From Thermoplasmata archaeon (GTDB lineage Archaea > Thermoplasmatota > Thermoplasmata > Thermoplasmatales > Thermoplasmataceae): a stretch of 20,107 nt of DNA. A program made the translations under genes and the position numbers. Every line of letters starts with the position of its first letter. The first letter of the stretch is position 1. The notes under the pieces were generated by a model that was not told the DNA's origin, made no database searches, and was given only the letters and a program-made list of their open reading frames with translations. The stretch spans positions 1 through 20,107 of the forward strand of contig JAKAYH010000006.1 in NCBI GenBank assembly GCA_021826835.1, written 5' to 3'. This document shows, piece after piece, positions 1 through 7,105 of the stretch.

Positions 1-2046
1 CTGTGTTACTATGATGACAGAAGTCATAAAGTGCCTGGAATTTCTAACAAGATTTTCAAGGAGCGACTCTATGACCTCATCAGCGAACAGTGTATGTGCC
101 TCATCCACAAGAACAGCTTTCTTTCCTGGAACGGACATCATCCACTCGTGGACAAATAGAGATGTTATAAACAGATATGATTTAAGCGAAGAGGGGTTAC
201 CCTTCGGTATTCTAATGACAGTAATTTTCTCATTTCCGTTCAATATGAATGGTCGCCTAAATTTTCTGCTAATGTAATAGTTCAGGTATTGAGAAATCTC
301 AGGCACTGAATCTGCAACATGGATGAGTACGGGTACGGTTCCTCTGATTCCGCTGTTAACGGATTCAGTAACAATCATCCTGACTCTCTCCCTAAGGGAG
401 GGGATGTTACCAATCATATCGTATGCCAGGACAGAAATATAATCGATGATTGATGAATCCGTTTGCTTGATTCCGTCAGAATTATTGAGCTCAAGGTAAT
501 CACCATCGCCAAGATTGACAATTTCTGGACTGGAAGAAAAACTGTTTTCGTCATATTCATGAAGAGGGTCTATGATAAGAGCCCTTTCAACCTCACCTGA
601 GATAATGGAACGATCCAGAAGTACCCTGGAGAAGAATGATTTACCTGAACCGGTTTCTCCGGTTATGGCAATGTTATAGGAATTTTGGTCAAATATTGAT
701 ATTCTTTCAGGCTTTTCGGTGAATGAATTGAAACCGATCAGAAAACCATCCCTGGGGATATCGGTAAGAAATAATGGCAGAATCGAGGCCAGAGAAGAAA
801 TGTTTGTGAGGTATCTTCTCTTTTTCTCTTGCATTGGAAGGAGACTTCTTAAGGTACGGATTGAATAATTTTTTAACCTTGAGAGATCAAATCCCATGAA
901 ATTCATCACAGTTTCTGTTCTCTCCATCATGGATATGATCGATGATGGGTCAAGTGAATGCACGATAACCGATATGTCAGAATAAAGCAATGTATGCCCA
1001 TTCACTTCAATTTCCTTCATAAATGCCTTAATTTCATCCAACTGTCTCTGAGCTCTAGTTTTTCTTGGATCTGAAGATCTTTCCATTATTCTGATGTCTG
1101 AACCCCTTTCTGAAGCGAGAAACCGAAGGATTTTCTTTGACCTTTCAAGGTCGATATTCTCAATATCTATGGATAGCATGTAGCTGAAATTTAACGAGTC
1201 AATGGCTTGAGAGAGGAGATAAGATGGCCCCGTTCGAAAATCCACGATTCTTGCTCCCATGCAGTTTTCATCGCTAAATTTGAAAAAATTCTTCCCAGCA
1301 TTCACTGGTATCTTAATTTGTAAATTTTCGCCAGAATTATCACCGTCATAGAAGTTAATCATTTTCATAGTGAGTATGGCTCTTAGCTCTTCCGAAGAAG
1401 GGATTTCGCAATCTAATCCAATGCTTTTGACGCTTTTCTCGATTTTAACATAATCCTGAGAAAGAAGTTCAATAGCCCGGTTAGTATCGCTTTCTCTGCA
1501 CTTTAAAATTGTGTAAACGGATGCATAATGTGTATTATGATTGATAACGTTTGCTGGATTGGTGTACTTTTTCAGGCTGTCCTCAACATCCGGATTTGAA
1601 TTTGAACATACTACTACCTCCATGCCACATGATATACGTTGAAGCATTCCAGATATGGTCCTGTGTAAATCACTTCTGTTTTTTTGTGTAATACCCATGG
1701 TTGAGGTTGATCTTAATCTCACTGGAAGGAAAACATACCTTCCTTTGATGTAGAAGAGTTTTTCTCCCCTCCTGTGTATGTTCATTCCGTATGTAATTTG
1801 ATAATGTTTCCGTCTTAAGATGAAGAATATGGCAGAAAAGACAGTGAATGCCAGTATTTTACCATCCTTCCTGATCAGTATTAGAATCAGGGCTGGAATG
1901 AAGAATAAGAGAGAATAGAAATTTATGAAATGGAACAAAATTGCAGAAATAAACACTGTTAGAAGGAGAGAGAAGATCGTATCAGATCGAAGCCCTCCCA
2001 GGTGTCGCTCATAAAGCAGAAGGTTGCTGTTAAATTCTTCTCTCAT
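1..2046 (-). CDS. VirB4/HerA-family ATPase with N-terminal membrane anchor (CedB-like), 3' end outside window
   Basis: I translated this strand by hand: 682 codons are open from the ATG at 2046 to the left edge with no stop, so the C terminus is missing. Residues 23-41, 43-57 and 63-77 are hydrophobic membrane segments, followed by a basic stretch. A Walker A motif, GETGSGKS, lies at 463-470. An acidic strand, LIIDPLHEY, lies near 489-498, and a Walker B/DEAH-like motif, VLVDEAHTLF, at 645-655. The visible end, VTQ (680-682), fits the sensor element that follows Walker B in this family. Known for the family: HerA/VirB4 ATPases power DNA translocation or pilus assembly, and archaeal CedB is a membrane-bound member. 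The ATG lies 2 nt after the stop of the upstream gene, so the two are surely co-translated. The conjugation/DNA-import role is inferred mainly from the two upstream genes; a plain HerA-type role is less likely given the membrane anchor. Confidence 0.85.
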   Translation of the reverse strand, partial: MREEFNSNLLLYERHLGGLRSDTIFSLLLTVFISAILFHFINFYSLLFFIPALILILIRKDGKILAFTVFSAIFFILRRKHYQITYGMNIHRRGEKLFYIKGRYVFLPVRLRSTSTMGITQKNRSDLHRTISGMLQRISCGMEVVVCSNSNPDVEDSLKKYTNPANVINHNTHYASVYTILKCRESDTNRAIELLSQDYVKIEKSVKSIGLDCEIPSSEELRAILTMKMINFYDGDNSGENLQIKIPVNAGKNFFKFSDENCMGARIVDFRTGPSYLLSQAIDSLNFSYMLSIDIENIDLERSKKILRFLASERGSDIRIMERSSDPRKTRAQRQLDEIKAFMKEIEVNGHTLLYSDISVIVHSLDPSSIISMMERTETVMNFMGFDLSRLKNYSIRTLRSLLPMQEKKRRYLTNISSLASILPLFLTDIPRDGFLIGFNSFTEKPERISIFDQNSYNIAITGETGSGKSFFSRVLLDRSIISGEVERALIIDPLHEYDENSFSSSPEIVNLGDGDYLELNNSDGIKQTDSSIIDYISVLAYDMIGNIPSLRERVRMIVTESVNSGIRGTVPVLIHVADSVPEISQYLNYYISRKFRRPFILNGNEKITVIRIPKGNPSSLKSYLFITSLFVHEWMMSVPGKKAVLVDEAHTLFADEVIESLLENLVRNSRHFMTSVIIVTQ

Positions 2047-2048
2047 TT

Positions 2049-3056
2049 CTACCCAAATCGTCTATACTCAAGGTCCCTTGCATATAATTTTGTCCAGTCA
2101 ATAATTCCAGAGCTTGAAATTGGCTGGTTATTTGATCCCACAGAGGAATTATTGTATTGTAAATTCCCAATAACACTGTTTATCCGCGGAAATGGATTAT
2201 CAGATAACACCCTTTGAAAGTTGAAAGCGTCCAGCATTGAAAGAAATGATCCAACAGAAAACACCCTTGAAGATGTGACAAATAAAACTGGAAGGAGAGC
2301 AGCAGATCCAATAAGGGCAAGCTGGAGTGGAAAGTCATCTACGGTGATAGCAGCTATATATAATGGAATAAGCGTCAAGAATGGTATTATGGAAAGCTGG
2401 AGAAAAAGTGACCAAAACCTCAGTGTAAAGGAGTCAAACCTGCGTATGAACAAGAGGGTTGATAGGAAGGGAAGAACGACCACAAGAATCAGAATTATTG
2501 CAACCCTAAGCATCAGAACACCGAAAAGTGTTCCAACAGAGGCAAAAAGGGCAGTGAGAAGGAAGAACTCCACCACATTATTCTCATTCTGTGAAAGGTT
2601 CAAACTGAAACCGATATTCAGGTGATTTCCGATGAGGCTGATCAGTGAGTTCCATGCTATGCCAGAATTACTCCATATGGTGGAATATAAGGAATTCTCC
2701 AGATACAGAATACCCCTTATAATGTCGAAAGAGAATATTATGACTGAGAATACTAGAAAAGCCCTGATCAGGTAATGTTCCCATTCCTGTGCAACTATGA
2801 ATGAGTTTTCAAACAAGTATATGAGGGATGAAATGGTAAACGCGATGGCAATCAGCTGAGGGTAAAAACCTGTAAAGGAATCAAGTAAAGAAGAAAAACG
2901 CGTATTGGTAAATTCATTCTGGGCAAATGCGTAGCCAGGGTTAAGCCCATACTTCACTGAAAGTGACCAGAATGCGGATATTACATAAATGTATACTCTG
3001 TCTATCAGGGCTACAAGGGATGTAAGGAGAGATAATAGTTCCGAAAGTAAGATCAT
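2049..3056 (-). CDS. Polytopic membrane protein, VirB6/CedA-like
   Basis: The 335-residue protein has about seven hydrophobic segments (roughly 7-29, 66-83, 96-118, 162-182, 184-205, 213-237 and 244-261), then a polar, Ser/Asn-rich C-terminal tail of ~70 residues ending in RRFG. No enzymatic motif is visible. Its place between a VirB2-like small protein and a VirB4-like ATPase, with gaps of 1 nt and 2 nt, matches the position and topology of CedA (archaeal DNA import) and VirB6/TrbL (bacterial type IV secretion channel), which are polytopic and poorly conserved in sequence. The channel assignment is therefore inference from topology plus gene order, not from a sequence signature. It would sit in the cytoplasmic membrane as the DNA conduit. 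The ATG at 3056 follows the TGA of the upstream gene (TGA-G-ATG), indicating translational coupling. Confidence 0.7.
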   Translation of the reverse strand: MILLSELLSLLTSLVALIDRVYIYVISAFWSLSVKYGLNPGYAFAQNEFTNTRFSSLLDSFTGFYPQLIAIAFTISSLIYLFENSFIVAQEWEHYLIRAFLVFSVIIFSFDIIRGILYLENSLYSTIWSNSGIAWNSLISLIGNHLNIGFSLNLSQNENNVVEFFLLTALFASVGTLFGVLMLRVAIILILVVVLPFLSTLLFIRRFDSFTLRFWSLFLQLSIIPFLTLIPLYIAAITVDDFPLQLALIGSAALLPVLFVTSSRVFSVGSFLSMLDAFNFQRVLSDNPFPRINSVIGNLQYNNSSVGSNNQPISSSGIIDWTKLYARDLEYRRFG

Positions 3057-3057
3057 C

Positions 3058-3357
3058 TCATGAACCGGTTACGATATATGTGAAAACGGTATAGAGAATT
3101 CCACTGATCGCGAGGACATAAATGAGCGTGCCTATGGTGGCATTCTTAAGCCTGTTTTTCGCGTCGACTTTTTTATTTTCATCAGAACTGAAAAAGCCAA
3201 TGGCAATTGGGATCCACAGTATGGCTATAAGGATGGCAGATATGGATATAATTATGGCATATATCCTGTCCATCATTCCGCTGACCTGAGAGCTCACACC
3301 GGAACTAGCAAAAGATACAGATAGTGCATCTATTGTTATCATGAAAAGAATATACAT
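3058..3357 (-). CDS. Small VirB2/TrbC-like putative pilin (CedA1/TedC-like)
   Basis: This 99-residue protein has an N-terminal hydrophobic stretch (1-18) that could be a signal or first membrane segment. Next come a short polar linker, a long membrane helix (about 31-55), a charged and mainly basic loop (about 56-72, with KK, K, R, K) and a second helix (about 74-96). Signal, helix, basic loop, helix is the plan of VirB2/TrbC conjugative pilins and of the archaeal CedA1/TedC pilus subunits. No sequence motif proves homology; size, topology and gene order carry the call. A second in-frame ATG at 3342 would shorten the N terminus by five residues; neither start has a clear Shine-Dalgarno. It lies 11 nt downstream of the thioesterase gene and 1 nt upstream of the VirB6-like gene, so it is part of the same transcript. 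Alternative: an unrelated small membrane protein. Confidence 0.65.
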   Translation of the reverse strand: MYILFMITIDALSVSFASSGVSSQVSGMMDRIYAIIISISAILIAILWIPIAIGFFSSDENKKVDAKNRLKNATIGTLIYVLAISGILYTVFTYIVTGS

Positions 3358-3368
3358 TATGACATAAA

Positions 3369-3863
3369 TTAAACTTTCTCTGGTATGTTCGCCTTCACAT
3401 TCTGAAGGTTTAATTTACGCACCTGGTATCTCTTTTCCCCCTCGGAAAATCTCTCCTTATCCTCATCCGTCTCAAGTTTGAGCCCTGGGACAGGGGAAGC
3501 TTTTCCCTGATCATCAATGGCGACGTATGTAAGGAAGGCCGTGGTGGTAAATTTTCTCAACCCGGTTATCCCCTCCTCTGAAAATACATTCACTTCAATT
3601 TCCATGGTTGATCTGGTTACAAAATTTATTCTTCCTCTCAGTTCCACAATGTCACCGAGTTTCACAGGCGATAAAAAGAATAAACTGTCTATACTACCAG
3701 TAACTGATTTTTTTCGTGCATGCTTTATGGCAACAATCGACGCTACGTTATCAATCCATTCCACCAGCCTTCCTCCATAAAGATTTCCGAAAATATTTGT
3801 ATCCTCTGGCAGGACCATTCTCTGCAATTCAGTTATGGAATCCTTCCATGTTCGTTCTTCCAT
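3369..3863 (-). CDS. Acyl-CoA thioesterase, hotdog fold (YciA/BFIT type)
   Basis: The 164-residue protein is a single hotdog domain that should hydrolyse acyl-CoA to free acid and CoA in the cytoplasm. Residues 17-38 carry the family signature: a loop with N23, the GG pair at 30-31 and the acidic residue D38 in the motif EWID, the expected catalytic Asp. A later strand with SLFFLSPVKLGDIVEL (about 60-75) also matches this family. Length is typical of the single-domain group. The ATG at 3863 opens the strand's gene string; no Shine-Dalgarno is apparent. It is the first gene of an apparent operon with the three Ced/Ted-like genes; the metabolic reason for this is unclear and may be only shared promoter use. 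It diverges from rpiA. Physiological substrate unknown. Confidence 0.88.
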   Translation of the reverse strand: MEERTWKDSITELQRMVLPEDTNIFGNLYGGRLVEWIDNVASIVAIKHARKKSVTGSIDSLFFLSPVKLGDIVELRGRINFVTRSTMEIEVNVFSEEGITGLRKFTTTAFLTYVAIDDQGKASPVPGLKLETDEDKERFSEGEKRYQVRKLNLQNVKANIPEKV

Positions 3864-3974
3864 ATACAGGGTAATATTCCGGACTAATTACATCTTTACT
3901 ATTTTGTATCACAACATTTTCAAAACAGTTAGAATAAGATTAATCATAACAGATTCGATCATCATAGGGTTTCA
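3864..3974. promoter_or_regulatory. Divergent promoter region between thioesterase operon and rpiA
   Basis: These 111 AT-rich bases separate two divergent starts and must hold both promoters. No TATA box stands out clearly on either strand. A weak GGGT sits 5 nt before the rpiA ATG. The thioesterase side shows no Shine-Dalgarno. Confidence 0.4.
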
Positions 3975-4670
3975 ATGACTAATCTGCTGGAAAATGAAAA
4001 AAGGATTGCAGGAATAAAAGCCGTCAATTTTGTGAAGAGCGGGATGGTTCTTGGCCTTGGCACCGGAAGCACGGTAAGATATTTTCTGGAAGCACTGGCA
4101 GAAAAAGTGAATGGGGGGATGGACATAATTGGTGTGCCAACGTCAAAGAAAACAGAGCAACTGGCTATTTCTCTAGGCATAAAAACTTCCAACAGTACCG
4201 ATCATGTTGATCTGACAATAGACGGTGCGGACGAGATTGATCATTCGGGAAGGATGATAAAAGGTGGTGGCGGTGCACTCTTTAAAGAGAGAATTGTTGC
4301 CTCACACAGTAATGAGATTGTCATTGTGTGTGATCATTCAAAATATGTAGAAACGCTTGGAAAATTTCCAGTTCCAGTGGAAATTAGCCCGTTCATGGAA
4401 TTGCTAACAATAAAGATGATCGGTAAATTATGTCCAAATGTAACGCTAAGAAACAATGGTGAATTTCTAACTGACCAGGGGAACCATATCGTCGATTGCA
4501 ACTTTGATAATATTGAAAACCCAGAGGAAACATATCAGATCCTTCGATCGGTACCAGGCGTTGTGGATGTTGGCATCTTTCTCCATATGAAACCAACACT
4601 CATACTTGGAGAAAAAGGTTATGCGAGGGAGATCAAATTAGGCGAGAATGTTACTTCTGAAAGGACTTAA
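3975..4670 (+). CDS. rpiA: Ribose-5-phosphate isomerase A
   Basis: This enzyme interconverts ribose 5-phosphate and ribulose 5-phosphate, supplying pentose for nucleotides; it is cytoplasmic. The 231-residue length is normal for RpiA. Signatures are all present: the phosphate loop GLGTGST (27-33), the motif DGADEID (83-89) and the KGGGGALFKERIVA block (96-109). By comparison with the E. coli enzyme (D81, D84, K94, E103), the matching residues here are D83, D86, K96 and E105, so the active site looks complete. The ATG at 3975 is preceded by a weak GGGT. The last 20 bases overlap the 3' end of the regulator gene on the opposite strand. Confidence 0.97.
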   Translation: MTNLLENEKRIAGIKAVNFVKSGMVLGLGTGSTVRYFLEALAEKVNGGMDIIGVPTSKKTEQLAISLGIKTSNSTDHVDLTIDGADEIDHSGRMIKGGGGALFKERIVASHSNEIVIVCDHSKYVETLGKFPVPVEISPFMELLTIKMIGKLCPNVTLRNNGEFLTDQGNHIVDCNFDNIENPEETYQILRSVPGVVDVGIFLHMKPTLILGEKGYAREIKLGENVTSERT

Positions 4671-5007
4671 GCTGCATAATCTTGTTGTTTATGTCGTTAA
4701 TATTCTTCGTAAGGTCCTGTATTATCTCCTCAAGAACTTCGTTGAAGTTTTTGGATAGTTTATACCCGTGAACCGGTCTTCCCTTACCCTCTTTCTTCAT
4801 GTTTCTCTTATTTATCCAGCCCTTTCTTCTTAACCATTGCATTGATATGGAGACCTCTGGTTGTCTAAGACCAGTCTCTCTTTCAATTTCAACGCTGGTT
4901 ATCTCACCTTTTCCCCTTATGTACGCAAGGGTGTAGGCAACGCTTCTTGGTATGTCCGAGAGAATAAGGAATTTTGCGAGTTTTTCATCTTCCTCAGTTA
5001 ACGGCAT
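4651..5007 (-). CDS. Winged helix-turn-helix transcriptional regulator
   Basis: The 118-residue protein has an N-terminal winged helix: helices from about 8-30, the turn and recognition helix at about 37-58 (ending in SISMQWLRRKGWI) and a basic wing near 62-78 (KKEGKGRPVHGYKL). The C-terminal 30 residues form a predicted coiled coil (NEVLEEIIQDL onward) suited to dimerisation. It belongs to the broad ArsR/MarR/TrmB-like archaeal wHTH group; I see no Cys metal site or sugar-binding domain, so the signal is unknown. A good TATA box ~30 nt upstream of the ATG implies a leaderless mRNA. It converges with rpiA, sharing 20 bp, and diverges from the aldo-keto reductase gene, a possible target. Confidence 0.85.
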   Translation of the reverse strand: MPLTEEDEKLAKFLILSDIPRSVAYTLAYIRGKGEITSVEIERETGLRQPEVSISMQWLRRKGWINKRNMKKEGKGRPVHGYKLSKNFNEVLEEIIQDLTKNINDINNKIMQLKSFQK

Positions 5008-5033
5008 AGTAATCGTATTCGTTATATTATAAT

Positions 5034-5041
5034 GATATAAA
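5034..5041 (-). promoter_or_regulatory. TATA box of the wHTH regulator gene
   Basis: Read on the minus strand the bases are TTTATATC, a near-perfect archaeal TATA element. Its centre is ~30 nt from the ATG at 5007, which would place the transcript start at or within a few bases of the ATG. The rest of the 5042-5279 gap is AT-rich and shows no gene or structure I can support. Confidence 0.6.
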
Positions 5042-5279
5042 TATTTAACTCAAAAAAATATTATATTAGAAGATTAAAAGGTCAAATTGCTTTAAACATG
5101 GATGTTTATCATGATATTCAGGTTAAAATGTATACTTGGGGGTAAATTTGGTCTATTATTGCAAAAGTGAAACTATCTTGTGGTTGTAACTTATGAGGTC
5201 ATGTTAATTATTCCGGTCTTAAAACATCATAAAAGTGTATAAGTCAGAAAAATTAAAATTTACAGGTATATGTAAGTAA

Positions 5280-5287
5280 TTTATACA
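5280..5287 (+). promoter_or_regulatory. TATA box of the aldo-keto reductase operon
   Basis: TTTATACA lies 17-27 nt before the candidate start codons at 5301, 5304 and 5307. Archaeal transcription starts about 22-27 nt from the box centre, which favours a leaderless message beginning at the 5304 or 5307 ATG rather than at the TTG at 5301. Confidence 0.55.
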
Positions 5288-5303
5288 TCCTAACATTGCG
5301 TTG

Positions 5304-6323
5304 ATGATGAAGAATAAGCTGCTTGGAAATTCAGGTTTAATTGTGAGTGAACTATGTCTAGGTACCATGACTTTTGGAAACACTGTTAACGAGCCTGACG
5401 CCCTAAAAATAATGGAAAAATTCCATGATAATGGAGGTAATTTTTTCGATACTGCTAACGTGTATAATGATGGCAAATCTGAAGAAATTCTGGGAAAATG
5501 GGCAAAAGAGCATGACAGGGAAGAAGTTGTCATAGCAACAAAGGTAAGATTTCACACTGGAAACAATCCAAATTCCGGAGGACTCACACGGAAGCATATT
5601 CTGGCATCCGTTAAGAAAAGTCTTCAACGATTACATACGGACTATATAGACTTACTTCAGGTCCATGCTTGGGACCCTCTGACGCCTATTTCAGAGACGC
5701 TTTCCACCCTGGACACATTGGTCAAGGATGGACTTGTCAGGTACATTGGTGCAAGTAATTTCAGGGCCTGGCAGCTTTCTTATGCAATTGATTACAGTGA
5801 AAGTCACAATCTGACCCAGTTTGTGAGCTTACAGCCTCAGTACAGCTTGCTTGCAAGGGCCACGGAATTCGAATTGATCCCTTACTGCAGGTTTAAGAAC
5901 ATTGCTGTTCTGCCATGGAGTCCTCTTAAAGGCGGACTTCTTTCCGGAAAGTACACAAATAAAATTGAAGATATGCCAGAAGGGACAAGATATTTCAGAA
6001 GAAGGGGGCAGAGCAACCTTTGGCCCTGGAACAAAGATGGAAAGTATGTGTGGCCTCTTCTTAAGAAGCTGAAGAGTATCGGTGAAAAATATGGAAAGAC
6101 GCAGGCACAAGTTTCTCTGAGATGGTTGCTTCAGAATCCAGTTGTTACTTCGCCAATTTTGGGTGTAAGTAACATGTCACAGCTTGATGAGGATCTTGGT
6201 GCAACTGATTTCAGTTTAAGTGAAAGGGATATGGAAAAGATAAACAGGGAAAGTCATCTATATGTCTCATATCCGTATGACCTCTGGGCGGATCAGCAAC
6301 AGTTGGATGGAAGACAACTATAA
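5304..6323 (+). CDS. Aldo-keto reductase
   Basis: A 339-residue (beta/alpha)8 oxidoreductase that should use NAD(P)H to reduce carbonyl groups in the cytoplasm. Numbered from 5304, the catalytic tetrad is visible: D49 and Y54 (FDTANVY), K80 (IATK) and H121 (LLQVHAWD). The family patterns 'LGTMTFG' (19-25) and 'RYIGASNF' follow, as does a C-terminal cofactor-binding region ('SPILGVSN'). Length and order match the Kv-beta/YajO-like AKR subgroup; the substrate cannot be read from sequence. I prefer ATG 5304 (or 5307) to TTG 5301 because of the TATA spacing. The next gene begins 34 nt after its stop on the same strand, so they are probably co-transcribed. Confidence 0.93.
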   Translation: MMKNKLLGNSGLIVSELCLGTMTFGNTVNEPDALKIMEKFHDNGGNFFDTANVYNDGKSEEILGKWAKEHDREEVVIATKVRFHTGNNPNSGGLTRKHILASVKKSLQRLHTDYIDLLQVHAWDPLTPISETLSTLDTLVKDGLVRYIGASNFRAWQLSYAIDYSESHNLTQFVSLQPQYSLLARATEFELIPYCRFKNIAVLPWSPLKGGLLSGKYTNKIEDMPEGTRYFRRRGQSNLWPWNKDGKYVWPLLKKLKSIGEKYGKTQAQVSLRWLLQNPVVTSPILGVSNMSQLDEDLGATDFSLSERDMEKINRESHLYVSYPYDLWADQQQLDGRQL

Positions 6324-6343
6324 TTATTAGTGATAAACGATTA

Positions 6344-6351
6344 AGGGGGTG
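6344..6351 (+). promoter_or_regulatory. Shine-Dalgarno that fixes a TTG start
   Basis: AGGGGGTG differs at one position from the ideal AGGAGGTG and ends 6 nt before the TTG at 6358. It is one of the clearest ribosome sites in the window and supports the unusual start codon of the following gene. Confidence 0.65.
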
Positions 6352-6357
6352 CAATAA

Positions 6358-7050
6358 TTGGTAAGTCCATCAATCTTCCTCGCTGCGCTGGGTATAACTG
6401 TTCTGGAAATGAGTGAAGCCTCTGCCGTTGGAATAGCCCTGTACGCTGAATCTCATAGAACGGCTGTGTATCTTTCTGTCGCACTTGGTGTACTAACCAT
6501 TTTTATTCCCACCTCCATTGTTGGAAAATACATCGCGCTTCTTCCTATAATGTATGTACGTCTCATATCAGCTACCCTTCTCTTGTATTTTGGACTGAGA
6601 CTGGTGAAGAGCTCAAGGAGATCCGTAAAATTTTCCCTTGGAATAAAGGATACCAGAAAATCTAAGGAAGAACTGGACAGAGGATTAATCTATACTTCTT
6701 ATTCCGTTGGCATGATAGAGGCGTTCGAAGCGGCTATAGTTCTTGTTGCGCTGTATCCAAATGGATACCTGTCAACAATGGAAGGAATGATAAGTGGTGT
6801 CGTTCTTGTCATTATATTTGCCGCAATTCTGCAGAGCCAAGTTAGGAAAGTAAAACAGGCAGTGATGAAGATCGCTGTATCCTCTCTTCTTCTGACATTT
6901 TCTTCCTTCTGGTATGTTGAGGCTTTCATATCCATCTCCGATCTTTATCTGATTCCTCTCTTTGTGATGTTCTTTTTAGTGGTTTATGTCATTTCCCATT
7001 GGAATCTTACTATGGGGCCCCAGTCCAGATCTGATGATCAGAGGAATTAA
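6358..7050 (+). CDS. Integral membrane protein with duplicated ExxE motif (possible Ftr1-like cation transporter)
   Basis: A 230-residue membrane protein starting with TTG, supported by a strong Shine-Dalgarno. About six to seven hydrophobic helices are visible (roughly 4-28, 34-56, 60-82, 110-132, 137-158, 168-190 and 192-213). The first helix carries LEMSEASAVGIAL (16-28) and the helix after the central basic loop carries IEAFEAAIVLVAL (120-132): the same E-x-x-E-A pattern twice, in equivalent helices of two halves. Ftr1/EfeU iron permeases have RExxE motifs in their first and fourth helices; here the Arg is replaced by Leu or Ile. I infer a two-fold duplicated transporter fold, perhaps for a metal cation, but no function is proven. 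It follows the aldo-keto reductase by 34 nt and converges with the surface-protein gene 55 nt away. Confidence 0.8.
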   Translation: MVSPSIFLAALGITVLEMSEASAVGIALYAESHRTAVYLSVALGVLTIFIPTSIVGKYIALLPIMYVRLISATLLLYFGLRLVKSSRRSVKFSLGIKDTRKSKEELDRGLIYTSYSVGMIEAFEAAIVLVALYPNGYLSTMEGMISGVVLVIIFAAILQSQVRKVKQAVMKIAVSSLLLTFSSFWYVEAFISISDLYLIPLFVMFFLVVYVISHWNLTMGPQSRSDDQRN

Positions 7051-7105
7051 TTGGAATTTTGAGAATTTCTTTATGGCACCGACGATTTTCATTTCAAACT
7101 GGCAT

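Noticed and set aside
2221..2625. 134-codon plus-strand open frame
   Set aside because: It lies wholly within the VirB6-like membrane protein on the other strand, and its Arg/Thr-rich composition is what the complement of hydrophobic codons gives.
1..3357. Integrated plasmid or virus carrying the VirB4-like genes
   Set aside because: No integrase, relaxase, replication gene, attachment-site repeat or composition break is visible. The genes are fused to a housekeeping thioesterase operon, although the left side is out of view.
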